A DNA stretch of 64,000 bases from Coptis chinensis (Eukaryota > Streptophyta > Magnoliopsida > Ranunculales > Ranunculaceae). Each line of letters begins with the position of its first letter. Within the stretch, counting starts at the first letter, position 1. Where the stretch lies: assembly GCA_015680905.1 (NCBI GenBank), contig CM027384.1:63991001-64055000 (forward strand), written 5' to 3'. The notes below the pieces were generated by a model, which was not told the DNA's origin, ran no database searches, and saw only the letters and a list, made by a program, of their open reading frames with translations. A program made the position numbers and the translations under genes. Below, piece after piece: positions 1 to 12,097 of this stretch.

Positions 1-222
1 TCATGGTGACATGAAGAATAACTTACCAAATCACTACCCACACTACTAAAATAAGGGCTTTTTGTGTCACTTTTTAAGTAACACAAAAAGTCACTTGTGT
101 CACTTTTGAAACTAATTCTGAAGTGACCTATAAGCCCCCGATACATAAAGTTCTACCAAAAGTGATACAAAAGCCTTACTAAATGTGTCACTTTCTGTTA
201 ATAAAAGTGACACTTAAGAATA

Positions 223-600
223 GCCTCTTGTGTCACTTTTAAGAAAGAGTGTCACAGTGCTTGTCAAAAGTGATACTAGTTGTATCCATTTTGGACCAGA
301 GTGGGATATAATTTCGTGAAAAGTGACATATTAAGTATACTAGTTGTGTCACTTTTGGACCAGAGTGAGACATAACTACGTCAAAAGTGACACATTAAGT
401 ATACTAGTTGTGTCACTTTTGGACCAGAGTGAGACATAAGTACGTCAAAAGTGACACATTAAGTATACTAGTTGTGTTACTTTTGGACCAGAGTGAGACA
501 TAAGTACGTCAAAAGTGAAACATTAAGTATACTAGTTGTGTCACTTTTGGACCAGAGTGAGACACAAGTACATCAAAAGCGACACAAAAGCCTCTTAATT
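223..600. repeat. Subterminal tandem repeat of CACTA-1, 64-bp unit
   Basis: About five head-to-tail copies of a 64-bp unit. Four start with ACTTTTGGAC, or a close variant, at 351, 415, 479 and 543, preceded by a more diverged copy near 287. Each unit holds the inverted pair GTGTCACTTTT and AAAAGTGACAC separated by about 30 bp, so each copy can fold on itself. Such arrays are where the element-encoded DNA-binding protein normally binds in En/Spm elements. That role is inferred here. Confidence 0.85.
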
Positions 601-1326
601 CTTATGTCACTTTCGGGAATCAACTCCATGTAACTCGTATGAAAAAGAAAGCGACACATAAAAGTGGTCAGTTGTGTCACTTTTAATAGATATTATGCCA
701 CTTTTTCCAAAAGTGAGACAAATGAAAATAATTTTTTTTAAAACTTTTTCTCATTTTTGTATTCAATCGTATTCATTTATCAACCTGCATCCTATACGTC
801 ATAACCAAAATCCCATTAACTTGCTTTATGATAGAAACAACATCCACATACATTTATCAAAACATCACAACCAAAATCACTTTAACCTGCTTTATGATAC
901 GGAAACAACATCCACTTGAGAAGAAAGAAACAATATTCAAAATAATTAACTTCTACTGATTTCATCGATCAAACAAAGTATTTATCATCTAGTTTGACTC
1001 CCAATAAAAAAAGTCATTCCAATACCAAAAGAATCACAATTTAAAAAAATAAAAAATAATAAAAAAAAAAATAAACTACATAGCGCCAATACTATCCTAG
1101 CAATATATTAGCTTGCTATGCGCACTTCCAACACCAAAAAACCTAGTTGCCATCTATTCATTTGTTAATCGATTCATGCACCTGCATCATATCATGAAGT
1201 GGTCATTCCACTATGACTAGTATATAAAATTAAAAAACAAGTGAATCAAGAAGGGTATATTGTACAAGTAAGAAAAAAAAAATCGATAAGAAAAGTATAT
1301 ATACATAAAGAAAGGGAAAATATGGA
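601..1326. other. Non-coding left part of CACTA-1
   Basis: More scattered GTGTCAC motifs are present up to about 715. Beyond that the DNA is AT-rich with no coding signal that I recognise. Confidence 0.5.
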
Positions 1327-2651
1327 AGCCCACTTACCCAAATTAACTACTAAGATAAATTGTTGGATAAAGTCGATGAATTCAAGGTGAAGTTCATCTA
1401 TTTCAGTGGTGTCACTCTTCTTGCTAGAGAACTCCAATACCTATTCAACGAAAAATATATTATAAATATTATGAAAAATGAATAATGCAGACAAACATTT
1501 AATCAACCTTTGAGTTTAATTAAGAAAATATTTTTTTACCTTCCCATATTTAGCTTTAAGTTTTTTGGAATCCACAATGCTCTTTCCATTGTCTATTTTT
1601 GACTATACGACGAAGTGTACATCAAGTTAGTATATGTGAAGCAATTGGAATAAAAGAATAAAAAAAGCTACGTATCATTATTATTATTTTTTTTTCCGAT
1701 AATACATATCATTCTCTGCATTTACTATAGCACAATGAGTATAACATGGTTAAGGCAACTATAGAATGAACTTACCTGTACATTTTTTGACTTAAGTTTT
1801 ACTGAAGTCGCACTTTTTTTTTGTTGACCACCATCATTTCTCTATATATTAAATATGAGTTTAGTTAAAGAGAACACTCGAAATGTGTAGAAAATCATAA
1901 ATACAAATTTAAAAGCCAAAAAACTTACCTGCTTAGACTTGGTAATCGCCTGCTGCTTATAATCACTTTTGGCACTATTGGATTCCACATTTTCTAATGA
2001 CAGTGAGTTGACGAGTTTTGGTCCTTGCTTGAGCAACTCGCTCAACAGCTCTGTCGTCACTGGTGAATTAGTCACACCTTGTTCTTTAAGCACATGTAGC
2101 ACCAAAATTTTCAACTTCTCGTTTTGAGCTTCTTTCTCTTTCAACTTCGCTTCCAAATCCTCGTGATATTTCTTTGATCTTTTATTAGAAAGATTGAAGT
2201 ACATAGTGGGAGTGGTATATTGTCCACCTACCCTGACTCGACCACTAGGATCTGGAGTTCCCAATGCCATAGTAAGTATGTCATTCTTTCCTTCTGTTGC
2301 CAAAACCCCCTCCTCTACCTTATTTTTCAGCTCCTCCTGCAAAAATAGATAAGAATCCAATATTTCTATCAGTACAAAGGCAGTACAAAGGAACCCAATG
2401 GGAAACTGCAGTAGATATGGTTTTGAATATGATGGAAGGATCAAAAAGCAACACAGACAAAGACAATACAAAAGAACCCACTATTTTTGTCGTAGGTAGT
2501 AGTAGCATGCATGGGAGATTCACTACAAAATAGGTTATGGTGATCTCAAAAAAATCATGCCAGGCAGTCAAATAGAAGCATTGATAACTTACCCCAAGAA
2601 CTTCCATAGGTCCCTCCTCAAAGTGCCTCCTAATATTCATCCTGCAAGGAA
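1327..2651 (-). CDS. Plant transposase, Transposase_24 (Ptta/En/Spm ORF1-like), multi-exon
   Basis: The diagnostic exon is 1929-2336 (136 codons in phase, flanked by GCAG and GTAAG). It encodes the motif NDILTMALGTPDPSGRVR and then an aromatic patch (TTPTMYF), which I recognise from the Transposase_24 family of plant CACTA proteins. A lysine- and glutamate-rich coiled-coil stretch follows (KLKEKEAQNEKLK). Further 3' exons on the same strand, each with plausible splice sites, lie near 1773-1835 and 1540-1605 (basic, nuclear-localisation-like) and at about 1327-1440. An upstream exon with MNIRRHFEEGP lies near 2592-2641. The start codon is uncertain. In autonomous elements this class of protein accompanies the main transposase and is thought to bind the subterminal repeats. 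No in-frame stop is visible in the recognised exons, but the complete model cannot be confirmed by eye. Confidence 0.7.
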
Positions 2652-4149
2652 CCCAATACAAGTAAGGAAACCGTTGTACATGTCAACTACCAAGCTAATC
2701 ATATCCACACATAAATGAGTTATTTTTAACATGCAGATTTTGAAATAAAAAACATCTCACATATATGGAGAAACACGGATGTCAATAATATATTTAACTA
2801 TAGAGAAATAAACCATAAAGGCATGGATACCTAAGGTGTGGCGTTTCTCAAACTTTAATATATACTAACTCGAGATCCAAAATTTGCTTAGAATTCAATA
2901 AAACTAGTAATACTAATACCAATGCTTAGAACAACCACAAACATCGTCAAATAATAATGAAACTTAAAGAAATAAAAATAATATATTATTTTGGGAAGAA
3001 GATAACATACCTGCAGCCTGATCATATAGTATTTTGAACCGCCAGATTAACTTAAAGACATTATAAACTCGCAACCCATTTGAGATGATAATGAGAGAGT
3101 GAGTAAATAGAGATGGAGTCTCCCTTCTTTTGCATCCCTCCACCAAGAATATCAATGTGCCCTCTTGTTATTTTGTTCCTAATCATATCAATGAGTCAAA
3201 ATGAAACATCCCATCCCAACAGCAAAAAGTCACCCCAAATCCACCAAAGAAATGTCATCCCAATACTGACCGACTCGTTACGTTCATTGAGGTATGTACT
3301 CAATTCGGATTGATGTTTAAAGAAGTGTAAGACTTCTCAAGGGCAAGTTTCTTCATTTGAAAGAAACAAACAAAAACTTTAGTGTACGAGTTGTATTCTT
3401 GTGTGTTCCAATTTCCTGTAAAATGCATGGAACCTTTGCTTGTTGCAACAGGGTGGAACAAAAGGAAATCAGGGGAATCAAAACCTGTTGAAACTAAGGT
3501 CATGATGATTAGCTTATGTTCCAAAACTTTCTGAAAGCTGAGTGATTGATCCTTATTTTACTGAACTTCTTGGAATCTGCTACTAGCAAAAGAACTGATG
3601 AAAGCCCACTTACAATTGCAGCTAATGTTCAGCTGACCACTCCATGTCTAAGAACCATAAAACAAATTTTATGTAAGGTATATACCACTAATAGAAACTA
3701 CATACATACTTTATAGCAAGACAAAACCACCTAATCTCCTATATTTTACTCCGTTCTCTTGTTAAAGAACTTGCTCGGTTCAAGTGTGTAAGCAAGTCAT
3801 GGCACAACATGCTCACTAATCCTTTCTTCTTTCTTTTTTTTTTTTTTTTTTTTTTTTTACAGTTAAGATTTCAATAATCAGTTAATCAAGCCTATCATTC
3901 AAATCTTACAAGATTTTCAATCTTACAAGATCATGAGTAGAGAAGTAAGCTGCTTCAGAGATGTAATTTTGGCTAGAAGTCTCGGTCTATTGGCATAAGT
4001 TGTTAAAACTAAAAGGAAATCAAACAAATTGGACAACCTTTTATTTCATTAACTAAACAATTGATTCCGTGCAATCAATCGATATGGATCCACAAATTAT
4101 TCCTCTATTAAAAAAAAAAACATGAGAAAAGCACGCGATTACATACCTC
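2652..4149. other. Non-coding interior of CACTA-1
   Basis: AT-rich sequence with a 20-plus T run near 3836-3858. I find no exon with recognisable similarity. Small open frames here lack codon structure and splice context. Confidence 0.45.
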
Positions 4150-4797
4150 TTGTTCATACAAAGGAGAAAGGACTGCATGGCAATTGACTAATGGACCTCA
4201 TCTTCATACTCTATGAAAGCAATCCTAGGCTTCGCTATCATCCGGACTTCCTTGAAACCGGGATATTGTTCAAACGAAGTTGCAAAGATACCGCTTTCGT
4301 GGTTTCATAGGGCAAATTCTGAGTGAATAATATACTATTTGGCGGCAAAGACCTCTTGTTAGCCAGGCTTTCCTTGTCGATGAGAAGCGCCAGGAGCCCC
4401 ATTACTCGGGCACTTTAGTCATTAGTCAGAAGAAGACTATCGCGGCTCCTCAACCTCTGCGTTTCCTTTTCGGCTTTTTCTTCCTGCTTCTTTTTCTTTT
4501 CATTAGGAACAAATGTGCCTTCTGCTTTGGCCAAACATCAGATTGTATCCTCATTGGTTTATCATAAAATGGAAAGTTTTGCATCGAACGCACTGCATTA
4601 CTAGCAGTTGTAACTTCACTAAACACAACCCATGCTTGGCCTCGAAGTTTAGCTATTTTCAACGTAACAACATCTAGGATTGTTCCATATTGAGAGAACA
4701 GAGCATACAGAGATCTTTTCAACTCATCTTTCTTGACTTTTTCATTGAGATATTTTATGTAAATTGTTTGGTTTGGTGGCACATCTCCTGAAAGCAT
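4150..4797 (-). pseudogene. U2 snRNP protein B'' (U2B'') pseudogene captured in CACTA-1
   Basis: Reading on the minus strand from the conserved start [20 protein letters not shown], the sequence gives a complete first RRM. RNP2 is IYIKYL and RNP1 is RGQAWVVF, and it ends at [13 protein letters not shown] frame change follows. The charged linker ([18 protein letters not shown]) is readable in another frame, then a second RRM ([12 protein letters not shown] … [12 protein letters not shown] … AFIEYEDE) with another frameshift, and a stop just before SIAMQ. This order is that of the spliceosomal U1A/U2B'' family. The host protein binds U2 snRNA stem-loop IV together with U2A'. No intron interrupts RRM1, linker or RRM2, which suggests a retrocopy if the parent gene has introns there. 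Several frameshifts show it cannot make a full protein. The open frame upstream to 4941 is not part of the family. Confidence 0.9.
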
Positions 4798-5139
4798 CCT
4801 TGCATGCAACCCTTTGTTTTTTTTTGCTGCCAATATTTTTACAAATCTTATTCTTGCCAAGGAGATTCTGCTGCTGAAACCTTGACTGTTGCTGAAACTA
4901 CTTGCTTTTGATTTTGATTTCAAACTTTCTATGACTCTCAAACTAAGTTATCGCAAGAGATAAACTGAAATGAAATAAAAACGAAAAACAATATTACCTT
5001 CATAAAGAGAGACAACTGGAAAGGGAACTGGGACAGAGAACGAGAGATGGATGAGAGACCGCTGGGTGGAAGAGCGCGAGTGGTGTTAGAACGCCGGTGA
5101 GAATTAGTTGGAAGGAAGAACGGTGAGGATTCTTCTTGA

Positions 5140-5194
<55 letters not shown>

Positions 5195-5341
5195 CTAAAA
5201 AAGTGTTCTTTTTGAGTTAATTCTTTTTGGGAGCGAACCTAAAAATATAGCCGCGGGACCAAATCACGACTTTTAATTTCGTGGCATAAGCAATTAGTAG
5301 TGTCGCTTATTTATTTCGATAATTTGTTAATTTTATTTTTG
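4798..5341. other. Non-coding right part of CACTA-1 with a long T tract
   Basis: Contains an uninterrupted run of about 49 T at 5142-5190. The run lies upstream of the U2B'' copy relative to that copy's strand, so it is not the copy's poly(A) tail. From about 5290 to the terminus, GTGTCAC-type motifs reappear as the 3' subterminal region. Confidence 0.6.
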
Positions 5342-5907
5342 ATTTTTTTACACCCAGAAGTGACATAGCAAGGCAAACTACTAGTGTCACGTTCAAATAA
5401 TGGGACACAAAAAATAAAATAACTGTGTCATTTTTTCTAAAAGCAACACATAAGCCCTCATTCCATAAAAAAGTGACACATCAAAATTCTATGTGTCATT
5501 TTTTTCTAGTAAGTGACACGAGACAAAAAAAAAAAAAGTGACACAAAAAGTCCTTCTTTTAATAGTACCATTTCAAAATCGAATAATTTAAGACCTCAAT
5601 TTCATGGCAAATCAACCAATCCTAGCTTAAAAACCACTATGGACATTTCGGACTTCCATCAACACATCACAATAGATATTCTCATCATGCATCTCCCCAA
5701 TTTGATTATGCGTCTTCGTAGGACTGTAGAACATAGTTAATAGAGAAGAAGACAGGTTATTCTTGTTTTGTAAATTTAGTTTACCTTTTGTTTTTGTTAA
5801 TACTTAATTCTAAGAAATGGAAAAATAAAAACAAAGCTGACGTGGCTAAGGGAAAGACGTGGACCAATCAAAATTTGGTGTCCTGTGGACAGGAAAAATG
5901 TGTATGT

Positions 5908-7036
5908 CCACAAATTGAGAGTGCCAATTTGTTGCACACTGATTATCCGTGTGCATGTTGACCCTTGCCCACATTCGTCCACGTGTCCTAATGATCCCCC
6001 ATCATGCTCTGACCCCCAAAATAAGGAGAAAAAAGAAAAAGAAAAAGGATAAAAATAAAAGAAAATAAAACCTATAGTATCTTCTCCTTCAGTCCTCTTG
6101 CTCTATTTTTCTCAGTCATTTGCTCCAAACTATTTTCAAATATCAACTCGAACAAATATTATGGTTTTAATTGAACCTCATGGACCATTTATATTTACAA
6201 ATTGAACTCAATTACCAATTCTAGGTATTAACAGTTCATAAAGCCAGTAAATCACTTAACTCTTGTACCATAATTGTATATATATAATATATAAGTCTCA
6301 AATAACAAAAATAATTTGTTTATTATTTTATAAAAGCTACACATAGATAATCTCTCGATCTAGTTAGTGCTCTATCTTCAATCTATTTTTTACCCATGAA
6401 CCCAACAATACATACAAAGATTTAGTTGCAAATAACAAAACTAGTTTATTTGTTTTGCTTTATACTTCACTAGTTTACTATTTTTTGTATTTTTTTTTTT
6501 TTTTTTTTTTGTAATCGATTTTTATTAAAAGCTACATATCAAAAAAAATAGATAATCTCTACGATCTAAAAAAGATAATTTAATAATTTTTTATACTCTA
6601 ATTATCTTCAATCTATTTTTATAAATTATCACCTCTATTTTGGGTTTACATAATTCACTGAAATTACCCAACAAAAATACATACAAATATAATGAAAAAA
6701 ATTATATCTTATCGAAAAAAAAAATTGCTGCAAGGGGCCAAATCCCAATAAGCCAAACAAAGAGAGAATACTAGAATAAGGAGTTCTTTTGGGGCGGGTC
6801 GGGCCGGGTTGAGGGCCTGAGGGCCAAATTATCACCCCTAACTAGAGAAGAGATTGAGGTGAACAGTCTTAAAAATGTAGAGATGATAACTGATTAACTG
6901 GTGAGAGAGAAGGCAGAGAAGCAACTGGTTTGGTTTTCAAAGTATGAAGTGGATCATTGGGACACGTGGGCCAATGTGGGCAAGGGTCATCATGCACAGG
7001 GATAATCAGTGTGCAGCAAATTCGCTCTCATTGGAA
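5908..7036. repeat. Inverted repeat pair enclosing about 0.95 kb
   Basis: The segment 5908-5997 reappears as its reverse complement at about 6951-7036. Shared landmarks are GGATCATT, GACACGTG, AATGTGGGCAAGGGTCA, and GATAATCAGTGTGCA, each with few mismatches. Both arms contain a CACGTG palindrome (G-box core). The DNA between them is AT-rich with a T run near 6487-6510 and no coding signal. The arms could be the termini of a decayed TIR transposon whose outer ends I cannot place, or two opposed fragments of another repeat. No target duplication was found. Confidence 0.6.
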
Positions 7037-8359
7037 TTTGGATATGCTTGATGGGATGGAGCGCAAGATTATCCGAGGAATTGCAATCAAATTATTTGAG
7101 ACGTAAGTGTGGCGTATTACTCCTTACATCACTCTTGAAAAGTGAATCATCGAATCATCATTAAATACTTCCAAAACCAAATATATAATCATTCTGTTTT
7201 CTACTGTATACAACAGAAAATGAAATCAAACTTAGCGAGGAGACGACACAAACGAAAATTACTGTGTAAAATAATGCTTACAATTTACATAATGAGAAGA
7301 TCAATTAGATCGCTGGAAAATTTATTTTTCATCAGTTTCAGACACCAAGTAAAAAGAAAAATATTAACGAACTCTAAAGTTTGGGACTGATTTTTCAAAT
7401 TAATTTCGGCACTGAACTTTGTAGTTCGTTTTGTTCCTAAACAATATTTTTTCTGTCAAAGTAGGTGACTCATCACTCTCCACGACTTGAAGTGGTGGTT
7501 ATCTGTAAGAAATTCCAAATTAAGGCAGCTGAAAAGAAGAAAAGAGTGGACGTTGAGAGCTGAGACAGATAGGGGTGAAGGGACAATTGACAAGTGGACC
7601 AACTTTCTTGAATGGTCCGCAAAATTTAAAACGCACGTGACGGGAAACTCGAGAAAATACGATAATAAAGGTGCTTAAGATCTTAATAATTAATAAAGGG
7701 TGCACGATACGCTTTTAGATGGATTATCTCGTGACAATTTTGCTTACTCTGACACCATCCATATTGTTTTTAGGAGCTCAAACTCCAACTTGTTGGGCCA
7801 TATCTACATGTTAGTCCGAAATTGGTATAAAAAAAAAACATTTTGGATTTAGGTATATTAATTTGATGGCATTGAGCTAACATCTTTTCAGACGTACAGC
7901 CTTTTGAAGCTGGGGTTACCTGCCGTGCAAAGTGCAAACCATTTTCCATTAGTTAATTGTCATCTGATGATCCAATTTGGCAAATTGTCCTTACGCTATG
8001 CTGTTAATCCTGTTTACATTCGCTTCAAAATCTCGTCTACAATTTTTCAGTCTCAAAATCACGTGTGAAGAAAATAGCCAAATAACAGAAACAAGTCAAG
8101 AGCAAGACAGCAAGTAAACTGTAAAAGCCAAAAAAACTCTTCTCTGCTCCTTCATCACCACCAACTTTCTTCTCATCTCTCCTCAAATTTAACAACAAAG
8201 AAGAAACAAAAAAACCCATTTCATATCACTACTCAAACACCACTTCTCCAAACACTTTTCATACATGTATCAACTTTTTATGAAGAACATAGTGTGGGAA
8301 AAAAACAACTAGTAGTAGTAAGGAAGAGTTTTTTTAAACTGTTAAGAGAGAATTAAGAC
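7037..8359. other. Intergenic region upstream of the ACR-like gene
   Basis: AT-rich sequence, no transposon ends recognised. A CACGTG G-box core lies at about 8061-8066. The stretch from about 8040 to the ATG is CA- and A-rich, as plant 5' leaders often are, so the promoter and 5' UTR probably lie here. No convincing TATA box could be assigned. Confidence 0.4.
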
Positions 8360-11259
8360 ATGGGTATACCTTCAGAAGATGTTGTTATTATAAACCAATC
8401 AGAAAAACCAGCTGACCCAAGTGTTATAACAGTAAACTGTCCAGATAAAACAGGCTTGGGTTGTGATCTTTGCAGGATAATTCTGTTTTTTGGACTAAGC
8501 ATTGTTAGAGGAGGTGAGTTAGTACTACTTCTTGGTTTTCATTTTTGTTAAAGATTGAATCTTTTTGGTTTTGTTTGTAGATGTTTCAACAGATGGGAAA
8601 TGGTGTTATATTGTGTTTTGGGTAGTTGGAAAGCCAACTACAAGGTGGAGTTTGTTAAAGAAGAGATTAGTTAGTGCTTGTCCTTCTGTTTCTTCATTTT
8701 CTGGGATTTACTATTACAAGCAAGAGTTACAACAGCCAAAAGTCCCTGATGTTTTCCTATTGAAGTTCTGTGGTGTTGATAGAAAAGGGCTGTTACATGG
8801 TGAGACTTATTTGTTACTTTATTCTTTACTTTAAACTGCAATTTTCTTGGTTGGGAGGATGAATTTATTCCAAATCTTTATGTAGGATTGTTGAAATATT
8901 ATTTACGACTTTTTTTTTTTTTGATAATTTTTTGGCAGATGTGACAGAGGTTCTTTGTGAGCTTGAGCTTATAATAAGAAAAGTGAAGGTATCTACCACG
9001 CCAGATGGGAAAGTGGTGGATCTATTCTTCATTATAGACACAAGGTATCTACATTCAGAGCACTTCTCTCTACAATTATTGGCAGTCATATATTGCAATT
9101 TTCATCCTTCTCATTAAACTTGTGTTTTCTTCATGTCTTTATTACATACTCTGGAAATGTCCAGAGTATACTCTATGCATGGTCTTATGTTCATCCGATT
9201 TTTTGTTGACCCAATATCGATTCTCTGGAGATATAAAATCAAATTCTAACTGATTACAATATTTTCGTTGGAGCGGTCAAAATATCCAAATCGTCAGTGG
9301 CATATCTCTGGTATACATATAGGTTTCTGCGCGACTGAAAAGAGACAATGATACAGTTGTTTATTTTTTGGTCTTAGTGCTATTGATAAATGTTGAATAG
9401 TAATCACTGAATCAAAAGTTATTGGTCTCAAGTTAATGGCACCCAGGGTAAAATATGATATGGTATAAGAGAAATTTGAGGCTAGGGTTTCATACAAACC
9501 TCATCTACCTTGAAGTTTAGTATTGGAATGCAACCGTGCTGTATGTATTTATCAAACCTAACCTAACCTAAGCCGAATGAGGTTAATATATTACATAGGT
9601 TTGAGAAGTTTAGTATTGGAGTGTTATGTCAATGTTGGTAGTCTAAAGATTTCTTGTAGATTGTTTGACTGTGGTTTACTTTATATGTTTAGCTTAATGG
9701 ATGGTTAAGAGGGAGAGGTGTGAACTGCATGTTAATGTCCATCAATTCTAACCATTTGAAAAAAAATAGTCTTTTCTATTTTGGTTTTATAAGCCTTGTG
9801 TCTTCCATTTCCCCCCTTACTACTTGTATATAATTCTTGACAAATATAGTTAAAAAATTATTCATTTGTCTGAATGGTCTTTGATCAGGGATCTTTTACA
9901 TACAAAGAAAAGACAGGAGGATACACATGACCACTTGAAGGCATATTTAGGAGATGTGATGATCAGTTGTGAGATTGAATTGGTTGGTTCTGACATAGCC
10001 ACTTCTTCACAAGGAACCTCTTTTCTTCCACCTGCAATCACAGAGGAGATGTTCAGCTTAGAGTTGTCCAATGATGAATCAAGTGGATCTTCCAACCAGA
10101 GTGTATCAGTTACGGCGGACAACTCCCTTAGCCCTTCTCATACTCTCATCCAAATTATTTGTCAAGATCACAAAGGGCTTCTCTATGACATAATGAGAAC
10201 TCTAAAGGATTACAACATCCAGGTAAATATTACTCAAGGTTCCTTAAAGTTATACAAAACTAAGTTAACTAAACATCACATCCTGATTTTTCTTGTGATC
10301 ATACATAACAAGAGCGGCGTTTCATGAAATGGCATCTGAAGCCATCTCAGCCCATTACCTTTATTGTGAATACTGGATTATTAACAGTGTGATTGATGTG
10401 CTGAACCTGTGATATTTTCTTGCGAAATCACCATCCTAATTAAATTAAGGCCATCCATTGATTTTTAATTTTTGCCAATCTTAGTCTCTTAATTTTTAAA
10501 TTCTTTTTACTAAATGCTTTTTTATTGTTCTTATAAGAAGATACAGCCGGTTTAATTGTCTATGCGCTCCATTTTTCAATGTTGAAATATACCCTATGAA
10601 ATTTATCTTTAATAAGTTTTCCGCCTCCCACATATAATATTAATGGTTGATTCTTCATCAGATATCGTTTTTCCTCTAAACCTTATTTACCTTTCTATTA
10701 TTTAGTTTTCCCTTTTCGTTAATATTGTTTCTGTATCAGATATCATATGGGCGATTCTCCATAAAAGAACGGAGGAAATGTGAAGTGGACCTGTTTGTAA
10801 TGCAAGTAGATGGAAGAAAAATTATTGATCCAAATAAACAAAGTTCATTGTGCTCTCGGCTGCGTATGGAGCTCGTCCATCCACTTCGAGTTGCTATGGT
10901 TAGTCGGGGTCCTGACACAGAACTTCTGGTAGCAAATCCTGTGGAGTTATCCGGCAAGGGCCGACCCCTTGTTTTCTATGACATCACCCTCGCACTCAAG
11001 ACGCTCAACACATGTATCTTTACGGTAAGTTCTTCCATTTTAAAAGTATTGGAGCTGATTTTGCACCACCTGTACCTCTCTTCATATCAGTACATATTAT
11101 TAAAGCTATTTTTCCCCCCAGGCTGAGATTGGGAGGCATGTCATTGGAGATCGAGAGTGGGAAGTTTACAGAATCCTTCTTGATGAGGGGGATGGTTTAT
11201 CTGTATCTTGGAACAAAGTTGAAGGAGAAGTAAGGAAGAAGTTGATGGGTTGGGACTGA
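8360..11259 (+). CDS. ACR9: ACT domain-containing protein, ACR9/ACR10 type (six exons, 411 aa)
   Basis: Exons: 8360-8513, 8581-8799, 8939-9044, 9889-10222, 10740-11024, 11122-11259. All junctions are GT..AG, and the spliced frame is open for exactly 411 codons, the usual size of Arabidopsis ACR9. Four ACT repeats are visible: residues about 22-68 (VITVNCPDKTGLG), 108-160 (CGVDRKGLLHDVTEVL), 245-295 (IICQDHKGLLYDIMRTL) and 332-390 (ending GDREWEVYRILLDE). The D(K/R)xGLL/G loops are the typical ligand-binding turns of ACT domains. A serine-rich, non-conserved linker (about 195-240) separates repeats 2 and 3. ACR proteins of plants are built only of ACT repeats and are thought to be amino-acid sensors. 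ACR9 and ACR10 have been linked to nitrogen and light responses. That role is family knowledge, not visible here. The start is the first ATG of the frame and matches the family N-terminus. No disruption is seen, so this is probably an active host gene. ACR10 is the alternative name. Confidence 0.93.
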
Positions 11260-11837
11260 TTATTATTGTACATACTTCCACTTGGATTCTGCAGAGCCTT
11301 TTTCAGTTAATCCTGTGTACAGTATACTTGCCTGCTTAGCCTCCATTAGTAGTCAGGTATTGAATGTGAAGCAAGAGATGTATATATCATGAAAAGGTTA
11401 GCTGTTATACTATAGTGGGATTCCACACCTCGATGTACAGTGTTAACGAGCTTAACTTGATAGTAAAGAAACAAAATGTACTCACTTTTGGTGATAATAT
11501 TAGAATACTTGTGGCATTCCATATATAAGAAGTGAAGGGAATGAAGAAAATGCCTGCATTCTAGAGGATTGAAATTGTAATTTCTTTTGTATTAAAGATA
11601 TGTCTGGAGTTACAGTAGTTAAAATGAATGACAACGTGGAAGTGGTGGGGAGAGAGGGAAAGGGTTGGTGTTGCGCATTCAAGAGATTTCTGGTTCAAAT
11701 ATAAGTCTAGAACAGATTGTTATAATACTATGCTGGTGGCCGAAGCATATGTCAGAGTTGTCATGGATAAGTTGTAGTTTGTGATGACGAGGATGATTCC
11801 GGCAGTCAATGTTGCTGTGATTAAATAGAATTGTGAA
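11260..11837. other. 3' flank of the ACR-like gene
   Basis: The T-rich sequence to about 11450 is the probable 3' UTR. Beyond it I recognise nothing. Confidence 0.4.
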
Positions 11838-12097
11838 ATGAGATTCCATGATTTAGTACTCGAGAAATGTAATGAACATGGGTATATTGGCTTCTGGAAG
11901 TTGGTGCATTGGTAAGTGGTGTAGAATCTAGATAAAGCAGCTGCTTCTGCTCGAGTAGAACTAGAAATGAGATTCAATGATTTAGTACTCCAGGAAAAGT
12001 AATGAACGTGAGCATATTAGCTTTTGGAAGTTGGTTCTTTGGTAAGTGCTCTGATTTGTATAAAGCAGCTGCTTCTGCTCGAGTGGAACTTGTAATG
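11838..12097. repeat. Tandem duplication, about 130-bp unit, two copies
   Basis: The unit beginning GAGATTCCATGATTTAGTACTC at about 11838 recurs as GAGATTCAATGATTTAGTACTC at about 11967. Both continue through TAATGAAC, GGAAGTTGGT, TTGGTAAGTG and AAAGCAGCTGCTTCTGCTCGAG. The copies have clearly diverged. No protein family is recognised in either. Confidence 0.8.

Larger units (their letters stand above)
41..5567. mobile_element. CACTA (En/Spm) transposon 1, complete, with captured host sequence
   Basis: The left end reads CACTACTAAAATAAGGGC and the right end is its imperfect inverse (…CCTTCTTTTAATAGTA, with the outermost base mutated). Both are followed inwards by GTGTCAC repeats. The flanking trinucleotides at 38-40 and 5568-5570 are both CCA, the 3-bp duplication expected of CACTA elements. 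Length is 5,527 bp. Inside I see a Transposase_24-type gene and a U2B'' pseudogene, both on the minus strand. I do not recognise a TNP2/TNPD-type transposase, so the element is probably non-autonomous. Subterminal arrays of GTGTCACTTTT motifs, typical transposase-binding repeats, lie at both ends. Seen: termini, TSD and repeats. Inferred: non-autonomy. Confidence 0.93.

Noticed and set aside
223-600. Regularly spaced repeats that could recall a CRISPR array
   Set aside because: The units are 64-bp direct tandem repeats without variable spacers, lie at the end of a CACTA transposon, and the DNA is from a plant.
4798-4941. N-terminal extension of the U2B'' open frame
   Set aside because: The conserved family start is the ATG at 4797. 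The upstream residues have no family similarity and are just open frame.
5142-5190. Long T run as poly(A) tail of the U2B'' retrocopy
   Set aside because: On the coding strand of the copy the A run lies upstream of the start, not after the stop, so it cannot be its tail.
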